A stretch of 64,000 nt of DNA from Longimicrobium sp. (GTDB lineage Bacteria > Gemmatimonadota > Gemmatimonadetes > Longimicrobiales > Longimicrobiaceae), in contig NZ_DASVSF010000089.1 in NCBI RefSeq assembly GCF_036388275.1, positions 124,001 through 188,000 on the forward strand, read 5' to 3'. The notes under the pieces were generated by a model. The model searched no databases. It was not told the DNA's origin and was given only the letters and a program-made list of their open reading frames with translations. Of the stretch, positions 35,247-59,800 are shown piece after piece (position 1 is the first letter of the stretch; the number at the start of each line of letters is the position of its first letter). A program made the position numbers and the translations under genes.

Positions 35247-37844
35247 CTAGCCCGCTGCCGCGGCCTCTTCGATCCACGTGGCCATGCCGGCGACGGTGCG
35301 CGTCTGGAACAGCGTCCGCAGCCGCATGTCGACACCGAAGCGGTCACGGACGCGGGCGATGAGCTTCGCCGCCAGGAGCGAGTGCCCGCCCAGCAGGAAG
35401 AAGTCGTCGTGCCGGCTGGGCCGCACCTCCAGCAGCTCGTGCCACACCCCCGCCAGCACCCGCTCCACCTCGCTCCCCTCGTCGGCGCCATCCACCGCCT
35501 CCGGTCCGGCGCTCTCGGTCGCCTCGGGAAGGGCCGAGGGAAGCGGCACCCGCCGCTCCGTGCCGGCGTCGCCGAAGGCGGCGGGGCCGGGCCGCACGCC
35601 CACCGTCCACAGCCGCCCCACCGACGCCAGCACGAACGCGGCGTCGGGGACATCCTCCGCCTGGTGGGGAAGCGAGGCCACGCCCGGGGGAACGGGCGAT
35701 CCGCTCGCCGCCGCCTGCTGGCGCACGAAGGCACCCAGCGACCCGCCGGCCCCCATCTCCACCAGCACCCGGCCGGGGTGCGCCAGAAGCGCGGCGGCGC
35801 CGCGGCCAAAGTGGACGGTGCCCACCAGGTGCCGCGCCCAATAGCCCGGATCGGTGGCCTCGGCGTCCGTCAACCAGGTGCCCGACAGGTTCGACAGCAG
35901 GGGAATGCGCGGCGGCGCCAGCCGCATGCGCGCGGCGAGGCGCGCCACCCGCTCGGCCGCGGGCGCCATCAGCGGCGAGTGGAAGGCGTGGGTGGTGGCC
36001 AGCCGGCGCGACGTGTGCCCGGCCTGGGCAAGCGCCTCCTGCGCGCGGGTGATCGCCTCCCCGGTTCCCGAAAGGACGCAGAGCTCCGGCGCGTTGACCG
36101 CCGCCAGCGCGACGTCCTCGCCGCGGAACGGCTGGACGGCTTCGGGGGAAAGGGAAACGGCGAGCATGGCCCCGCCGGGGAGCGCCTGGATGGCCAGGGC
36201 GCGCAGGGCCACCAGCTCCAGCGCGTCTTCCAGGGCCATCACCCCGGCCACGCACGCCGCCGTGTACTCGCCCAGGGAGTGGCCGATCAGCGCGTCCGGG
36301 CGCACGCCCCACGATTCCCAGAGCCGGGCCAGCGCGTAGCCCACCACGAAGGCCACCGGCTGCGCCACGTCGGTGCGGCTGAGCCGCTGGGCCTCGGGCG
36401 AAGCGGGTGCCCCCCCCAGCATGGCCCTCAGGTCCAGGCCGCCGGGCGAGGGCCGCGGCGGCGCTTCGCGGCCCCCCGCGAACAGCGCCTCGCGCAGGTC
36501 CATCCCCAGGTGGGGGCGCAGGAGGGCGGCACAGCGGTCCACCTCGGCCCGGAACACCGGCTGGGCGCCGTACAGGCCGCGCGCCATCCCGGGGTACTGC
36601 TCGCCCACGCCGGGAAAGAGAAAGGCGACGGAGGGGGCGGCACCGGCTTCGCCGTCGGCCGTGCGCCCGGGATCGCGGGACCGGAGAAGCGCGTCCGTAT
36701 CCTCGCCCTGGCGTACCAGCACGGCCCGGCGGTGCAGGAGCGCGGGATCGTCCACCCGAAGGGTGAAGGCCACGTCGGCCAGCGGCAGCTCCGGGTGCCG
36801 CGCCAGGTGCCCGGCCAGGCGGGTGGCCGCGGCGTCCACGGCTTCCGCCGACGAGGCGGAAAGGAGCAGGAGCCGCCACGGCCCAGGCGCGTCGCCGTCC
36901 GCCGCCGCGCCGCGCTCGGGAAAGGCGCGGCTGACGGCGAAGAGATTGTAGAGGATGGAGCCTTCGACGGCCTCGTCCTGCTCCACCGCCACGCGAAACC
37001 CCCGGCCCTCCAGCAGCCGCGTCACCTCGTCCAGCCGGCCGTCCAGGTCGTGCACCTCCATCACCACCTGGCGGATGCGCGGCCAGTGCTCGTCGTCGAT
37101 CCCGCGCAGCACGTCCAGCTCGGCCTTCTGCACGTCCACCTTCAGCAGGTCGATCCGCTCCACTCCCTCTTCGCGGATGACGGCCGAGAGCGGACGCAGC
37201 CGGCACTCCATCTCCTCGGCCCGGAAGCGTTCGTCCAGCAGCTCCTCGCCAAAGGTCATCAGCGCATCCATCCCCTCCGTCCCCTTCTCCTGCTCGCGCT
37301 GCATCATCAGCCGCAGCACGTCCCTCTCCTCCGCCGGATCGGCGTAGAACGACGACATGCCGGAGCTGTTGGGATAGAAGGTGAAGCGCATCGTCCGCTC
37401 GGCCTCGCCGATCCCGAAGTTGAAGGCGCGTGCCGGGGCGCCGTTCAGCGCCAGGTTGGCGCGCAGCCGCTGGAAGAGGGGGGGCGCGGGCTCGAAGGTG
37501 TAGACGCGGGTCCCCGGCGCGTGCCAGTGCGCGAACAGGGCAAAGGTTCCGATGTTGCCGCCCACGTCGAACACGCAGTCGCCGGGGTGCAGTGAAATCC
37601 CGTGGCGCAGGTAGATGCGCTTCTCGAACAGGTCTTCGTAGAAGTGCTCGGCCTCCACCCGGCTCTGCGGAATTACCGTCATTCCATTCGGAAAGCGCAG
37701 GCGCTCTCCCGACGGGAAACTGGCGGCTTCGATAGGCTTCCCAGGCGCACCTTCTCCCGGCGGTCCGGACGCGCCGGGGCGGCGGCCCGGTGCGTCTTCG
37801 TGCGCCCGGTCAGGCCGGATCGTGCTGGGAGGCGTCGTTTGCAT
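35247..37844 (-). CDS. FkbM methyltransferase - acyltransferase - carrier protein fusion
   Basis: The 865-residue protein has three domains. A FkbM-type SAM methyltransferase (~55-290) carries the SAM loop VFDVGGNIGTF and LLKVDVQKAELDVL. A PKS acyltransferase (~395-700) has nucleophile Ser523 in GHSLGEY; its HAFH motif is the signature of malonyl-type ATs. A carrier domain (~785-855) has phosphopantetheine Ser822 in GGHSLL. There is no ketosynthase, ketoreductase or thioesterase. The ATG at 37844 (MQTTPPST) is preferred over an upstream start. It is divergent from the NRPS operon across 187 bp. Likely role: load an acyl unit on its own carrier and methylate it, or act on the assembly line in trans. 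FkbM itself methylates a carrier-bound extender, so the fusion makes sense, but the real substrate is unknown. Confidence 0.75.
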   Translation of the reverse strand: MQTTPPSTIRPDRAHEDAPGRRPGASGPPGEGAPGKPIEAASFPSGERLRFPNGMTVIPQSRVEAEHFYEDLFEKRIYLRHGISLHPGDCVFDVGGNIGTFALFAHWHAPGTRVYTFEPAPPLFQRLRANLALNGAPARAFNFGIGEAERTMRFTFYPNSSGMSSFYADPAEERDVLRLMMQREQEKGTEGMDALMTFGEELLDERFRAEEMECRLRPLSAVIREEGVERIDLLKVDVQKAELDVLRGIDDEHWPRIRQVVMEVHDLDGRLDEVTRLLEGRGFRVAVEQDEAVEGSILYNLFAVSRAFPERGAAADGDAPGPWRLLLLSASSAEAVDAAATRLAGHLARHPELPLADVAFTLRVDDPALLHRRAVLVRQGEDTDALLRSRDPGRTADGEAGAAPSVAFLFPGVGEQYPGMARGLYGAQPVFRAEVDRCAALLRPHLGMDLREALFAGGREAPPRPSPGGLDLRAMLGGAPASPEAQRLSRTDVAQPVAFVVGYALARLWESWGVRPDALIGHSLGEYTAACVAGVMALEDALELVALRALAIQALPGGAMLAVSLSPEAVQPFRGEDVALAAVNAPELCVLSGTGEAITRAQEALAQAGHTSRRLATTHAFHSPLMAPAAERVARLAARMRLAPPRIPLLSNLSGTWLTDAEATDPGYWARHLVGTVHFGRGAAALLAHPGRVLVEMGAGGSLGAFVRQQAAASGSPVPPGVASLPHQAEDVPDAAFVLASVGRLWTVGVRPGPAAFGDAGTERRVPLPSALPEATESAGPEAVDGADEGSEVERVLAGVWHELLEVRPSRHDDFFLLGGHSLLAAKLIARVRDRFGVDMRLRTLFQTRTVAGMATWIEEAAAAG

Positions 37845-37934
37845 TCCAGGGCGAGTGTACGGGAGGCGAGGCGCCGCCCCACAGGAACGGGGTACGCGAT
37901 GGCGCAATCGGCGGGCAGCAGGGCGAAACACGCC

Positions 37935-37963
37935 TTGACATGCTCACGATATACGACTAGTTA
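37935..37963 (+). promoter_or_regulatory. Possible promoter for the NRPS operon
   Basis: A perfect TTGACA -35 box at 37935-37940 lies in an AT-rich island (37935-37975) within the 187-bp divergent region. At 17-bp spacing is TAGTTA (37958-37963), only a weak -10. No Shine-Dalgarno is obvious before the ATG at 38032. Confidence 0.3.
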
Positions 37964-38031
37964 TCGAAAAACAAGCGTCGGGCGCCACCCCTCCGCTTCC
38001 GGCGCTCGCCGTCTCCACACCCGACACCTCC

Positions 38032-50811
<12,780 letters not shown>

Positions 50812-50815
50812 CCCG

Positions 50816-53800
50816 ATGCGGAACGAGACCGATCACCCTGGATTCCCCACGGGCATGGCAGAGCACCTCGAAGGCGAGCGGACCGGGCTGGAAGTAGCGG
50901 TCGTGGGCATGGCGGGGCGCTTTCCCGGCGCGGGCGACATCGACGCGTTCTGGAGCAACCTCCGCGAAGGGGTGGAGTGCATCACCTTCTTCACCCGCGA
51001 GGAGCAGGAGGCCGAGGGGGTGTCCCCGGCCGTCCTGGACCACCCGGGCTACGTGCGGGCGCGTGGCGTGCTGCGCGGCGCCGACGAGATCGACGCGGCG
51101 CTCTTCGGCCTGACGCCGCGCGACGCCCAGGTGCTGGACCCGCAGCACCGCGTGCTGCTGGAGTGCGCGTGGTCGGCCCTGGAGCACGCCGGCTACGACC
51201 CGGCGCGGCCGGACGGCCCCATCGGCGTGTTCGCGGGGTCCGGCACCACCACCTACCAGAAGCAGGTGGAATCCAACCCCGAGGTGGTGGCGGCGGTGGG
51301 GCCTCTGCGGGTGAGCCTGTGGAACGAGAAGGACCAGCTTGCGGCCGGCATCTCGTACCGGCTGAACCTGCGCGGCCCCGCGCTGGCCGTGCAGACGGCC
51401 TGCTCCACCTCGCTGGTAGCCGTGCACCTGGCCTGCCAGAGCCTCATCAACGGTGAGTGCGACATCGCGCTGGCCGGCGGCGTTTCCATCGGCGTGCCGC
51501 AGCGGCGCGGCTACTTCTACACCCCCGACGGGATCGGTTCGCCCGACGGGCACTGCCGGGCCCTCGACGCCGGAGCCGCGGGATCCGTAGGCGGCAGCGG
51601 GGCGGGGATGGTGGCGCTCAAGCGGCTGGACCAGGCGCTGGCCGACGGCGACACCGTGCACGCGGTCATCCGCGGATCGGCCATCAACAACGACGGCGCC
51701 CAGAAGGTGGGCTACACGGCGCCCAGCGTGGCCGGCCAGGCCGGGGTGGTTTCCGAGGCGCTGTCGGTGGCGGGGGTGGACCCCGCCACCCTGCAATACG
51801 TGGAGACGCACGGCACCGGCACCCCGCTGGGCGACGCGATCGAACTCAAGGCGCTGGCCGAGGTCCTGGCGCGGGGCGGGGGAAGCCGTCCCTGCGCCAT
51901 CGGCTCCGTCAAGCCCAACGTGGGGCACCTCGACACGGCGGCGGGAGTGACGGGGCTGATCAAGACCGTGCTGGCGCTGGAGCACCGCGAAATCCCGCCG
52001 TCGCTGAACTGCGCCGTGCCCAACCCGGAGATCCACGCATCCGGCGGGCACATGTTCGTCAACACCGAGCTGCGTCCCTGGGAGCGCAACGCAACCCCGC
52101 GCCGCGCCGGCGTCAGTTCGTTCGGCATTGGCGGCACCAACGCGCACGCCGTGCTGGAGGAGGCCCCGCCCCGGGAGCCTTCCGGCCCGTCGCGCCCGCT
52201 GCAGCTCCTGCCCCTGTCCGCCCGCACCCCCGAGGCGCTGGCGCGGGCCGCCCTGGACCTGGCGGACTTCCTGGAACGCAAGGGGCCGCCCCTCGCCGAC
52301 GCCGCGTTCACCCTGCAGCGGGGGCGGCGGGAGCTGGAGCACCGCCTGGCCGTGGTGTGCGCCGACGCCGGGGATGGCGCGGCGCGGCTGCGCGACGCCG
52401 CGGTCCGCGCCACCGCCGCCATTCCCCGCACCGACCGGCCGGTGGCCCTCATGTTCCCCGGCGTGGGCACGCAGCACGTGGACATGGGGCGGGGGCTGTA
52501 CGAGGCCGAGCCCGCCTACCGCGAGGCGGTGGATACCTGCTGCGAGCTGCTGCTGCCCGTTGTGGGCAGCGACCTGCGCGAGGTGATGTTCACCCCTGGC
52601 GGCGAAGGCGGGGGCGGGGCGGAACGGGGTGGAGGATGGAACCTGCGGCGCCTGCTGGGGCGGGGAGGCGACGAGGGCGACGAGGGCCCGCGGCTCGATG
52701 AGACGCGCTTTGCCCAGCCCGCGATGTTCGTCGTCGAGTACGCCCTCGCGACGCTGTGGATGAGCTGGGGCGTGCACCCCCGCGCCCTGATCGGCCACTC
52801 GCTGGGCGAGTACGTGGCGGCCTGCGTGGCCGGGGTGCTGCGCCTGGAGGACGCACTGCGGCTGGTGGCGCTGCGGGCCCGGCTCATCGACGCGCTTCCG
52901 CCGGGCGCCATGCTCGCCGTGCCCTTGGGCGAAGCCGCGCTCCGGGAGATCCTTCCCGCCGCGCTGGACGTGGCCGCCGTCAACACCCCGGAAAGCTGCG
53001 TGGTGGCGGGCCCGCCCGGCGAGATCGAGGCGTTCGAGGCCGCGCTGGCCGGGCGGGAGATCGTCAGCCGGCGCCTCCCGGCCCGGCACGCCTTCCATTC
53101 GCGCGCCATGGAGCAGGTGGCCGACGGGCTGGAGCGGCTGCTCGCGGGGTTCGAGCTGCGCGCGCCGGAAATCCCCTTCGTCTCCAACGTCACGGGCACC
53201 TGGATCACCGACCAGGCCGCCCGCTCGCCGGCGTACTGGGCGCGGCACCTGTCTCACACGGTGCGCTTCGCCGACGGCGTGGCCACGCTGCGCGGCGAGC
53301 CGGGGTGGGTGCTGCTGGAGGCGGGGCCGGGGCAGACCCTGGGCGCCTGGGCCATGCAGCACCCGGCGGGAGGCGAGCGGCAGGCCGTGCTCAGCTCTCT
53401 CCGGCACCAGCACAACCAGGTGCCGGACCTCCGCTTTCTGCTCGACACCCTGGCCGGGTTGTGGGCGGCGGGGGTGGGGGTGGACTGGAAGGCGTTCAGC
53501 CGTGGCGAGCGGCGGCACCGCGTCCCGCTGCCGGGCTACCCGTTCGAGCGGCGCCGGTACTGGGTGGACACGCCCGCCGCGGCCGTGGCGGGACGAACGG
53601 AGCAGGTTGCCACCACATCCCACGAGAAAGGTCCGCACACGATGGAGAACCTGCCCGCCGCGGCGGAGCGCGCCGAATCGTCCCCCCGGCGCCAGGTGAT
53701 CCTGCAGCGGCTGACCGCGCTGACCGCGGAGATGACCGGGATCGAGGAGCGGCACGTCGACACCGGCACCGACTTCTTCCAGGCCGGGTTCGACTCGCTC

Positions 53801-56800
53801 CTGCTGCTGCAGGCGATCCAGACGATCGAAAAGCGGATCGGCGTGCGGGTTTCCCTGGTTGAGCTGCTGGAAGAGATCACCACCTTGGGAGCCTTGGCGG
53901 CACACCTGGACCGGGCGTTGCCGGCAGAGGTGGTGCTGGAGGGCACCCCCGGTCCGGCGGCGGAGGTGCATCCGCGCCCCGCGCCGGCCCCTGACGCGTC
54001 CGCCGCGCCGCGCCCGCAGGGGCCCTCCGCGGTTCCCGCCCCGCCCGCCTTCTACCCGCCGCCGGGCGCGCCCGCGCTCCCGGCCGCAGGCGAAAGCGGC
54101 GGGCAGGGCCCGCTGGAGCAGCTGATCGCGCGGCAGTACGAGTTCCTGGCGCAGCAGAGCGCGCAGCACTTTCAGCTCATGTCCCAGCAGCTCGCCGCGC
54201 TGCGGGGCGAGGCCGCGGCTCCGCCCGCGCCCGGCGTCGTGGCCGGCGAAGCCGTCCCACCCGCGGGCGCGGGATTGGACGCGCCGGTCCCACGCACGGT
54301 CCCGCAGTCTCCGCGGGCGAAGATCCAGCCGGAAACCTTCGTGGCCTACCAGCCGCTGAACACCGAGGCTCCCGCCGGCATGACGGCCGGGCAGAAGGAG
54401 TACCTGGACGGCTTCATGGCGCGGTACGTGGAGCGCACGCGGACGTCCAAGGCCCACCAGGCGCGGTACCACCTGCCGTTGGCCGACAGCCGGGTGACGG
54501 CCAGGTTCCGCCGTGCCTGGAAGGAGATCCTGTACCCCATCGCCGGCGAGCGGGCCGCCGGATCGCGCATCTGGGACCCGGACGGAAACGAGTACGTCGA
54601 CATCGGCATGGCGTATGGGTGCGGGCTCTTCGGCCACGCGCCGGACTTCGTCACCCGCGCCATGCAGGAGCAGATCGAGCGCGGCTACGGGCTGGGGCCG
54701 CAGTCGCTGCTCGCCGGGCGGGCCGCCGAGCTGGTCTGCGAGCTGGGCGGAAACGAGCGCGCCGTGTTCTGCAACTCCGGCACCGAGGCGGTGATGGGCG
54801 CCATCCGCGCGGCCCGGGCGTACACGGGCCGCAGCCGGATCGCGTACTTTTCCGGGAGCTACCACGGCTGGGCCGACTCGGTGGTGGGCCGCCCGTTCGT
54901 TTCCGGAGACCGCCGCGAGGTGCGGCCCAGCGCCCCCGGCGTTCCCGCCCTGCCGCTGGGCGACGTCCTGATGCTGGACTTCGACGAGCCGTCGTCGCTC
55001 GAGGTGCTCGCGCGGCACGCCGGCGAGATCGCGGTGGTGCTGGTGGAGCCGGTGCAGAGCCGCCGGCCGGACCTGAAGCCCTTCGCCTTTCTCCGCGAGC
55101 TCCGGCGGATCACGCGCGAAGCGGGCGCCCTGCTGCTCTTCGACGAGCTGATCACGGGCTTCCGCATGGGGGCGGGCGGGGCACAGGCGTTCTTCGGCAT
55201 CGACGCAGACCTGGTGACGTACGGAAAGATCGTGGCCGGCGGGCTGCCGATGGGCGTGGTGGCGGGGACGCGCGAGGTGATGAGCGTGTTCGACGGCGGG
55301 CTGTGGAACTACGGCGACGACTCGTATCCCACCGGGCAGCGCACCCTCTTCGCCGGCGCCTACTTCAAGCACCCGCTTTCCATGGCGGTCGCCTGCGCCA
55401 TCCTCGAGGAGATCCGGCGGCGGGGCCCGGCCATGTACGACCGGCTGGAAGAGCGCACCACGCGCCTGGTGGACCGCATCAACGCCTTCTTCGAGTCGGG
55501 GGGCTACCCCATCACGGCCGCGCACTTCAGCTCCAGCTTCCGCTTCTTCTTCGGGCCCGAGATCCGGTTCCCGGACCTGTTCAACCACCACCTGGTGCAC
55601 GAGGGGATCTACGTCATCCCCGAAACCGGGACGTACTTCCTTTCCACCGCGCACAGCGACGACGACCTGGAGAAGGTGTTCCAGGCCATCCGCGCCTCGG
55701 CCGAGGCCATGCGGCGCGGGGGCTTCATCCCGGGGCCGGCCGCCGGCACGCCGGCGCTGGAGGGCGGGGAGCCGGCCGGCGCGGAGCCGCGGGTGCTGCC
55801 GCTGACCGAGGGGCAGCGGCAGCTCTGGATCGAGTCGCAGATGGGCGACGACGCCAACCGCGCCTACGTCGAATCCACCTCCATCCGCCTGCACGGCGCG
55901 CTCGACGCCGGCGCGCTGACGGTGGCGCTGCAGGGGCTGGTGGACCGGCACGACACGCTGCGCATCACCATCGCCCCGGATGGCGACGCCCAACTCGTGC
56001 ACCCCTCGCTGCGGGTGGAGCTGCCGGTGGAGGACTTCCGCGGCACCCCGCCCGGCGAGCGGGAGGCCCGGGTGTCCCGGTGGGTGCGCGCCACCGTGCA
56101 GCGCCCGTTCGACCTGGAGCACGGGCCGCTGGTGCGCTTCGCCCTGGCGGCCGTGGCCGACGACGAGCACGTGCTGCTGTTCGACTCGCACCACGCGGCG
56201 CTGGACGGGTGGTCGTTCGGCGTGCTGTGGAAGGAGCTGGACACCCTGTACACGGCTGCCCGGGACGGCCGCCCCGCCGGTCTTCCGCCCGTTTCCGACC
56301 ACGCCGGGACGGTACGGTCCCAGGTCGCGGCGGTAGGCGACGATTCCGCGGCGCTGGCGTACTGGCTGGAGCAGTTCGCCGACGGCGCGCCGGTGCTGGA
56401 CCTGCCCGGCGACCGGCCGCGCCCCCCGGCGCGCAGCTACCGCGGCGAGCGCCTCACCCGCACCCTCCGCGGCGGACTGGTGGAGCGGCTGGCCCAGGCG
56501 GGACGCCCGCACGGGTTCACCCTTTTCAACACCCTGTACTCTGCCTGCTTCGTGTGGCTGTCGCGTCTCGCCGAGCAGGACGATGTCGTGGTGGGCACCC
56601 CGGCGGCGGGGCAGGCGGGGCGGGCGGGCGCACGCGACATGGTGGGGTACGGCATCAACGTCCTTCCCCTCCGCGTCCGCGTGGACGGGGCGTCGTCGTT
56701 CCTGGAGCATGCCCGGGCGGTGCGGCGGGCGCTCCTGCGCGGCCTGGAGCACCAGGCCTTCTCCTTTCCCCGCCTCGTCGACACGCTGCTGCGCAGCCGC

Positions 56801-59800
56801 GACCCCAGCCGCCCGCCGGTGTTCGCCGTGGGCATGCACCTGGACCGCACGCGGGGCGAGGCGTCGCTGGGCGGCCTGCGGGCCGAGTTCCACGACAACT
56901 TCGGCGGCGGGTCCAAGGTAGACCTGAACCTGGGGATCACCGAGACCGACGACGAGCTGGAAGTGCGCTGCGACTACAGCACCGACCTCTTCGACCACGA
57001 AACCGTAGAGCGGTGGCTGGGCCTCTTCGAGCGGCTGCTGGAGCAGGTGGCCGCCGATCCCGGCACCCGCCTCCGCGACCTGGCGCTGATCGGGCCGGAG
57101 GAACGGCGCCGGGTGCTGGAGGAATGGAACCGGACGGAAACCGCCGTCCCGCCCGCCTCCATCCAGCAGCAGGTACAGGAGCAGGCCGCGCTCGCGCCCG
57201 GCGCCGTGGCGCTGGAATGGGAGGGCGGGGTGCTGACCCGGGGCGGGCTGAACGAGCGGGCGAACCGCCTGGCGCACCACCTGGCGGGGCTGGGCGTGGG
57301 GCCGGAAGTGCGCGTGGGGCTGCTGCTGGAGCGCGGGCCGGAGCTGGTGGTGTCGATGCTCGCGGTGCTCCGGGCGGGAGGCGCCTACGTGCCGCTCGAC
57401 GCGGCGCACCCCGCGGACCGGCTCGGCTTCATGCTGGCCGACAGCGCCGCGGCGGTGCTGGTCACCCGCGGGGGGGCGCCCGCCGGCATGGCGCTTCCGC
57501 CGGGGCTGCGGGTGGTGTCGCTGGACGAGGCGGGCGACGCGCTCGCGGGGCACCCCGCCGGCCCACCCCCGCTCCGTGCGGCCGCCGGAAACCTGGCCTA
57601 CGTCATCTACACCTCCGGGAGCACCGGCACCCCCAAGGGCGTGGCGGTGGAGCACGGGGCCCTGGCAAACGTGTGCGCGTGGCACGGCCGCGCCCTGCGG
57701 ATCACCCCGGCCGACCGGAGCGCGCAGCTGATCAGCGCGGGCTTCGACGGCTCGGTGCTGGAGATCTGGCCCCCGCTGGCGTGCGGTGCCCGGGTGCAGC
57801 TGGTGCCCGACGGGCTCCGCGGCGATCCGCCCGCGCTCCGCGACTGGATGGTCCGCCGGGAAACCACGCTCGCCACCACGCCCGTCTCCCTCACCGAGCC
57901 GCTGCTGGCGCTCGAATGGCCAGCCGCGGGCGCGCTGCGCTGGATGGTGTCCGGCGCCGACCGGCTGCGGGTGCGGCCCGGAGCCGGCGTTCCGTTTGGC
58001 GTCACCAACAACTACGGGCCCACCGAGTGCACCGCCATCGTCACCTCCACGCGGGTGGAGGCCGAGGGCGACCGCGCCCCGTGCATCGGGCGGCCGGGCG
58101 ACAACAGCCGCGTGTTCGTGCTGGACGCGGCGCTGCACCCCGCGCCCGTCGGCGTTCCCGGCGAGCTGTTCGTGGGCGGCGCGCAGGTGGCCCGCGGCTA
58201 CCTGGGGCGGCCGGCGCTCACGGCCGAGCGGTTCGTCCCCGACCCGTTCGCCGCACGCCCGGGGAGCCGCCTGTACCGCACCGGCGACCGGGTGCGCTGG
58301 CTGGCCGACGGCACCCTCGACTTCGTGGGCCGCCGCGACGCGCAGGTCAAGGTGCGCGGCTTCCGCATCGAGCCGGGCGAGATCGAGACGGTGCTGCGCC
58401 GCCACCCGGGGGTGGCGGACTGCGCCGTCGTCCCCCGCGACGAAGGCGGGGGCGGCGTGCGGCTGGCCGCGTACGTCGTGGGCCCGGCGGACGCCGACAC
58501 CCTTCGCGCGCACCTGCGGCGCAGCCTTCCCGAATACATGGTGCCCGCGGCGTTCGTCGCGCTCGACGCCCTGCCGCTCACGCCCAACGGCAAGCTCGAC
58601 GGGCGGGCGCTCCCCGCGCCGGAGTACGCCACGGGTCAGGGGGGGCGGGCCCCCGGCACGCCGGCGGAAGTGGCGCTCGCGGGCATCTGGGCCGAGGTGC
58701 TGGGGGTGGAGCAGGTCGGGGTGGACGACGGCTTCTTCGAGATCGGGGGCGACAGCATCCTCGCCATCCAGGTCGCCAGCCGGGCTCGCCGGGCGGGGCT
58801 GCAGATCAGCCCGCGGCACCTGTTCGAGCACCAGAGCGTCGCGGCGCTCGCCCGGGCGGCGGGCCCGCTGGATGCGCCGGCCCGCCCCGCCGGCCAGGCG
58901 CGCGAGCAGGGCTCCGCCCCGCTCACCCCCATCCAGGCGCTCTTCCTGGGCTCCGGCCACCCCGAGCCCTGGCACTTCAACCAGTCGGTGCTCCTGAAGG
59001 TGGATCCCGCGGTAAGCGATGCCCACCTGGATGCGGCACTGGCCAAGGTGGTGCGCCACCACGACGGGCTCCGCCTGCGTTTCCGCGAAACCGCCGCGGG
59101 GTGGGAGCAGTGGCACGCGGACGACGCGGGGATCGTGATGGAGCGCGTGGACCTCGCCGGCCTTTCCGAGGACGAGCAGGACCGCGCGCGCCACGAAGCC
59201 GCCTCGGAACGCCAGGCCGGCCTGCACCTGGAGCACGGCCCGCTGGGGCGTGCCGTGCTCTTCGACGAAGGAGCTCGCGGACGCGTGCTGCTGCTCGTGC
59301 TGCACCACCTCGTGGTGGACGGCGTCTCTTGGAGGGTCCTGCGCGACGACCTGGAGCGTGCGTGCACCCGGCTGAAGGCCGGAAAGCCGGTAGACCTGGG
59401 ACCCCGGACCACCTCGTACGCGCGGTGGGCAGGCGTGCTGCGGGCGTACGCGGCCGGCGGCGCCCCCGCGGCCGAGGCCGGCTACTGGCTGGCGCAGGGG
59501 CCGGACGGCATCGCCCCCCTGCCGCTGGACGGCCCCGCCGGGGGAACGGTGGCCGGCGAGCGCTCCGTGGCCGTGCAGCTGGACGCCGGCGAGACGAGCG
59601 CCCTGCTGCACGAAGTGCCCGCGGCGTACCGCACCCAGGTGGGCGACGTCCTGCTCGCGGCGCTGTGCGACGCGCTGGGGCGGTGGACCGGAAGCCCGCG
59701 CGTGCGCCTGTCGCTGGAGGGGCACGGGCGCGAGGAGGAGATCGCGGACGGCGTGGACCTCACCCGCACCGTCGGATGGTTCACCACCGTCTTCCCGCTG

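Noticed and set aside
33539..35362. Plus-strand frame opposite the aminotransferase
   Set aside because: The aminotransferase motifs, including the PLP Lys, are on the minus strand; the plus frame is Gly/Arg/His-rich without a recognisable domain.
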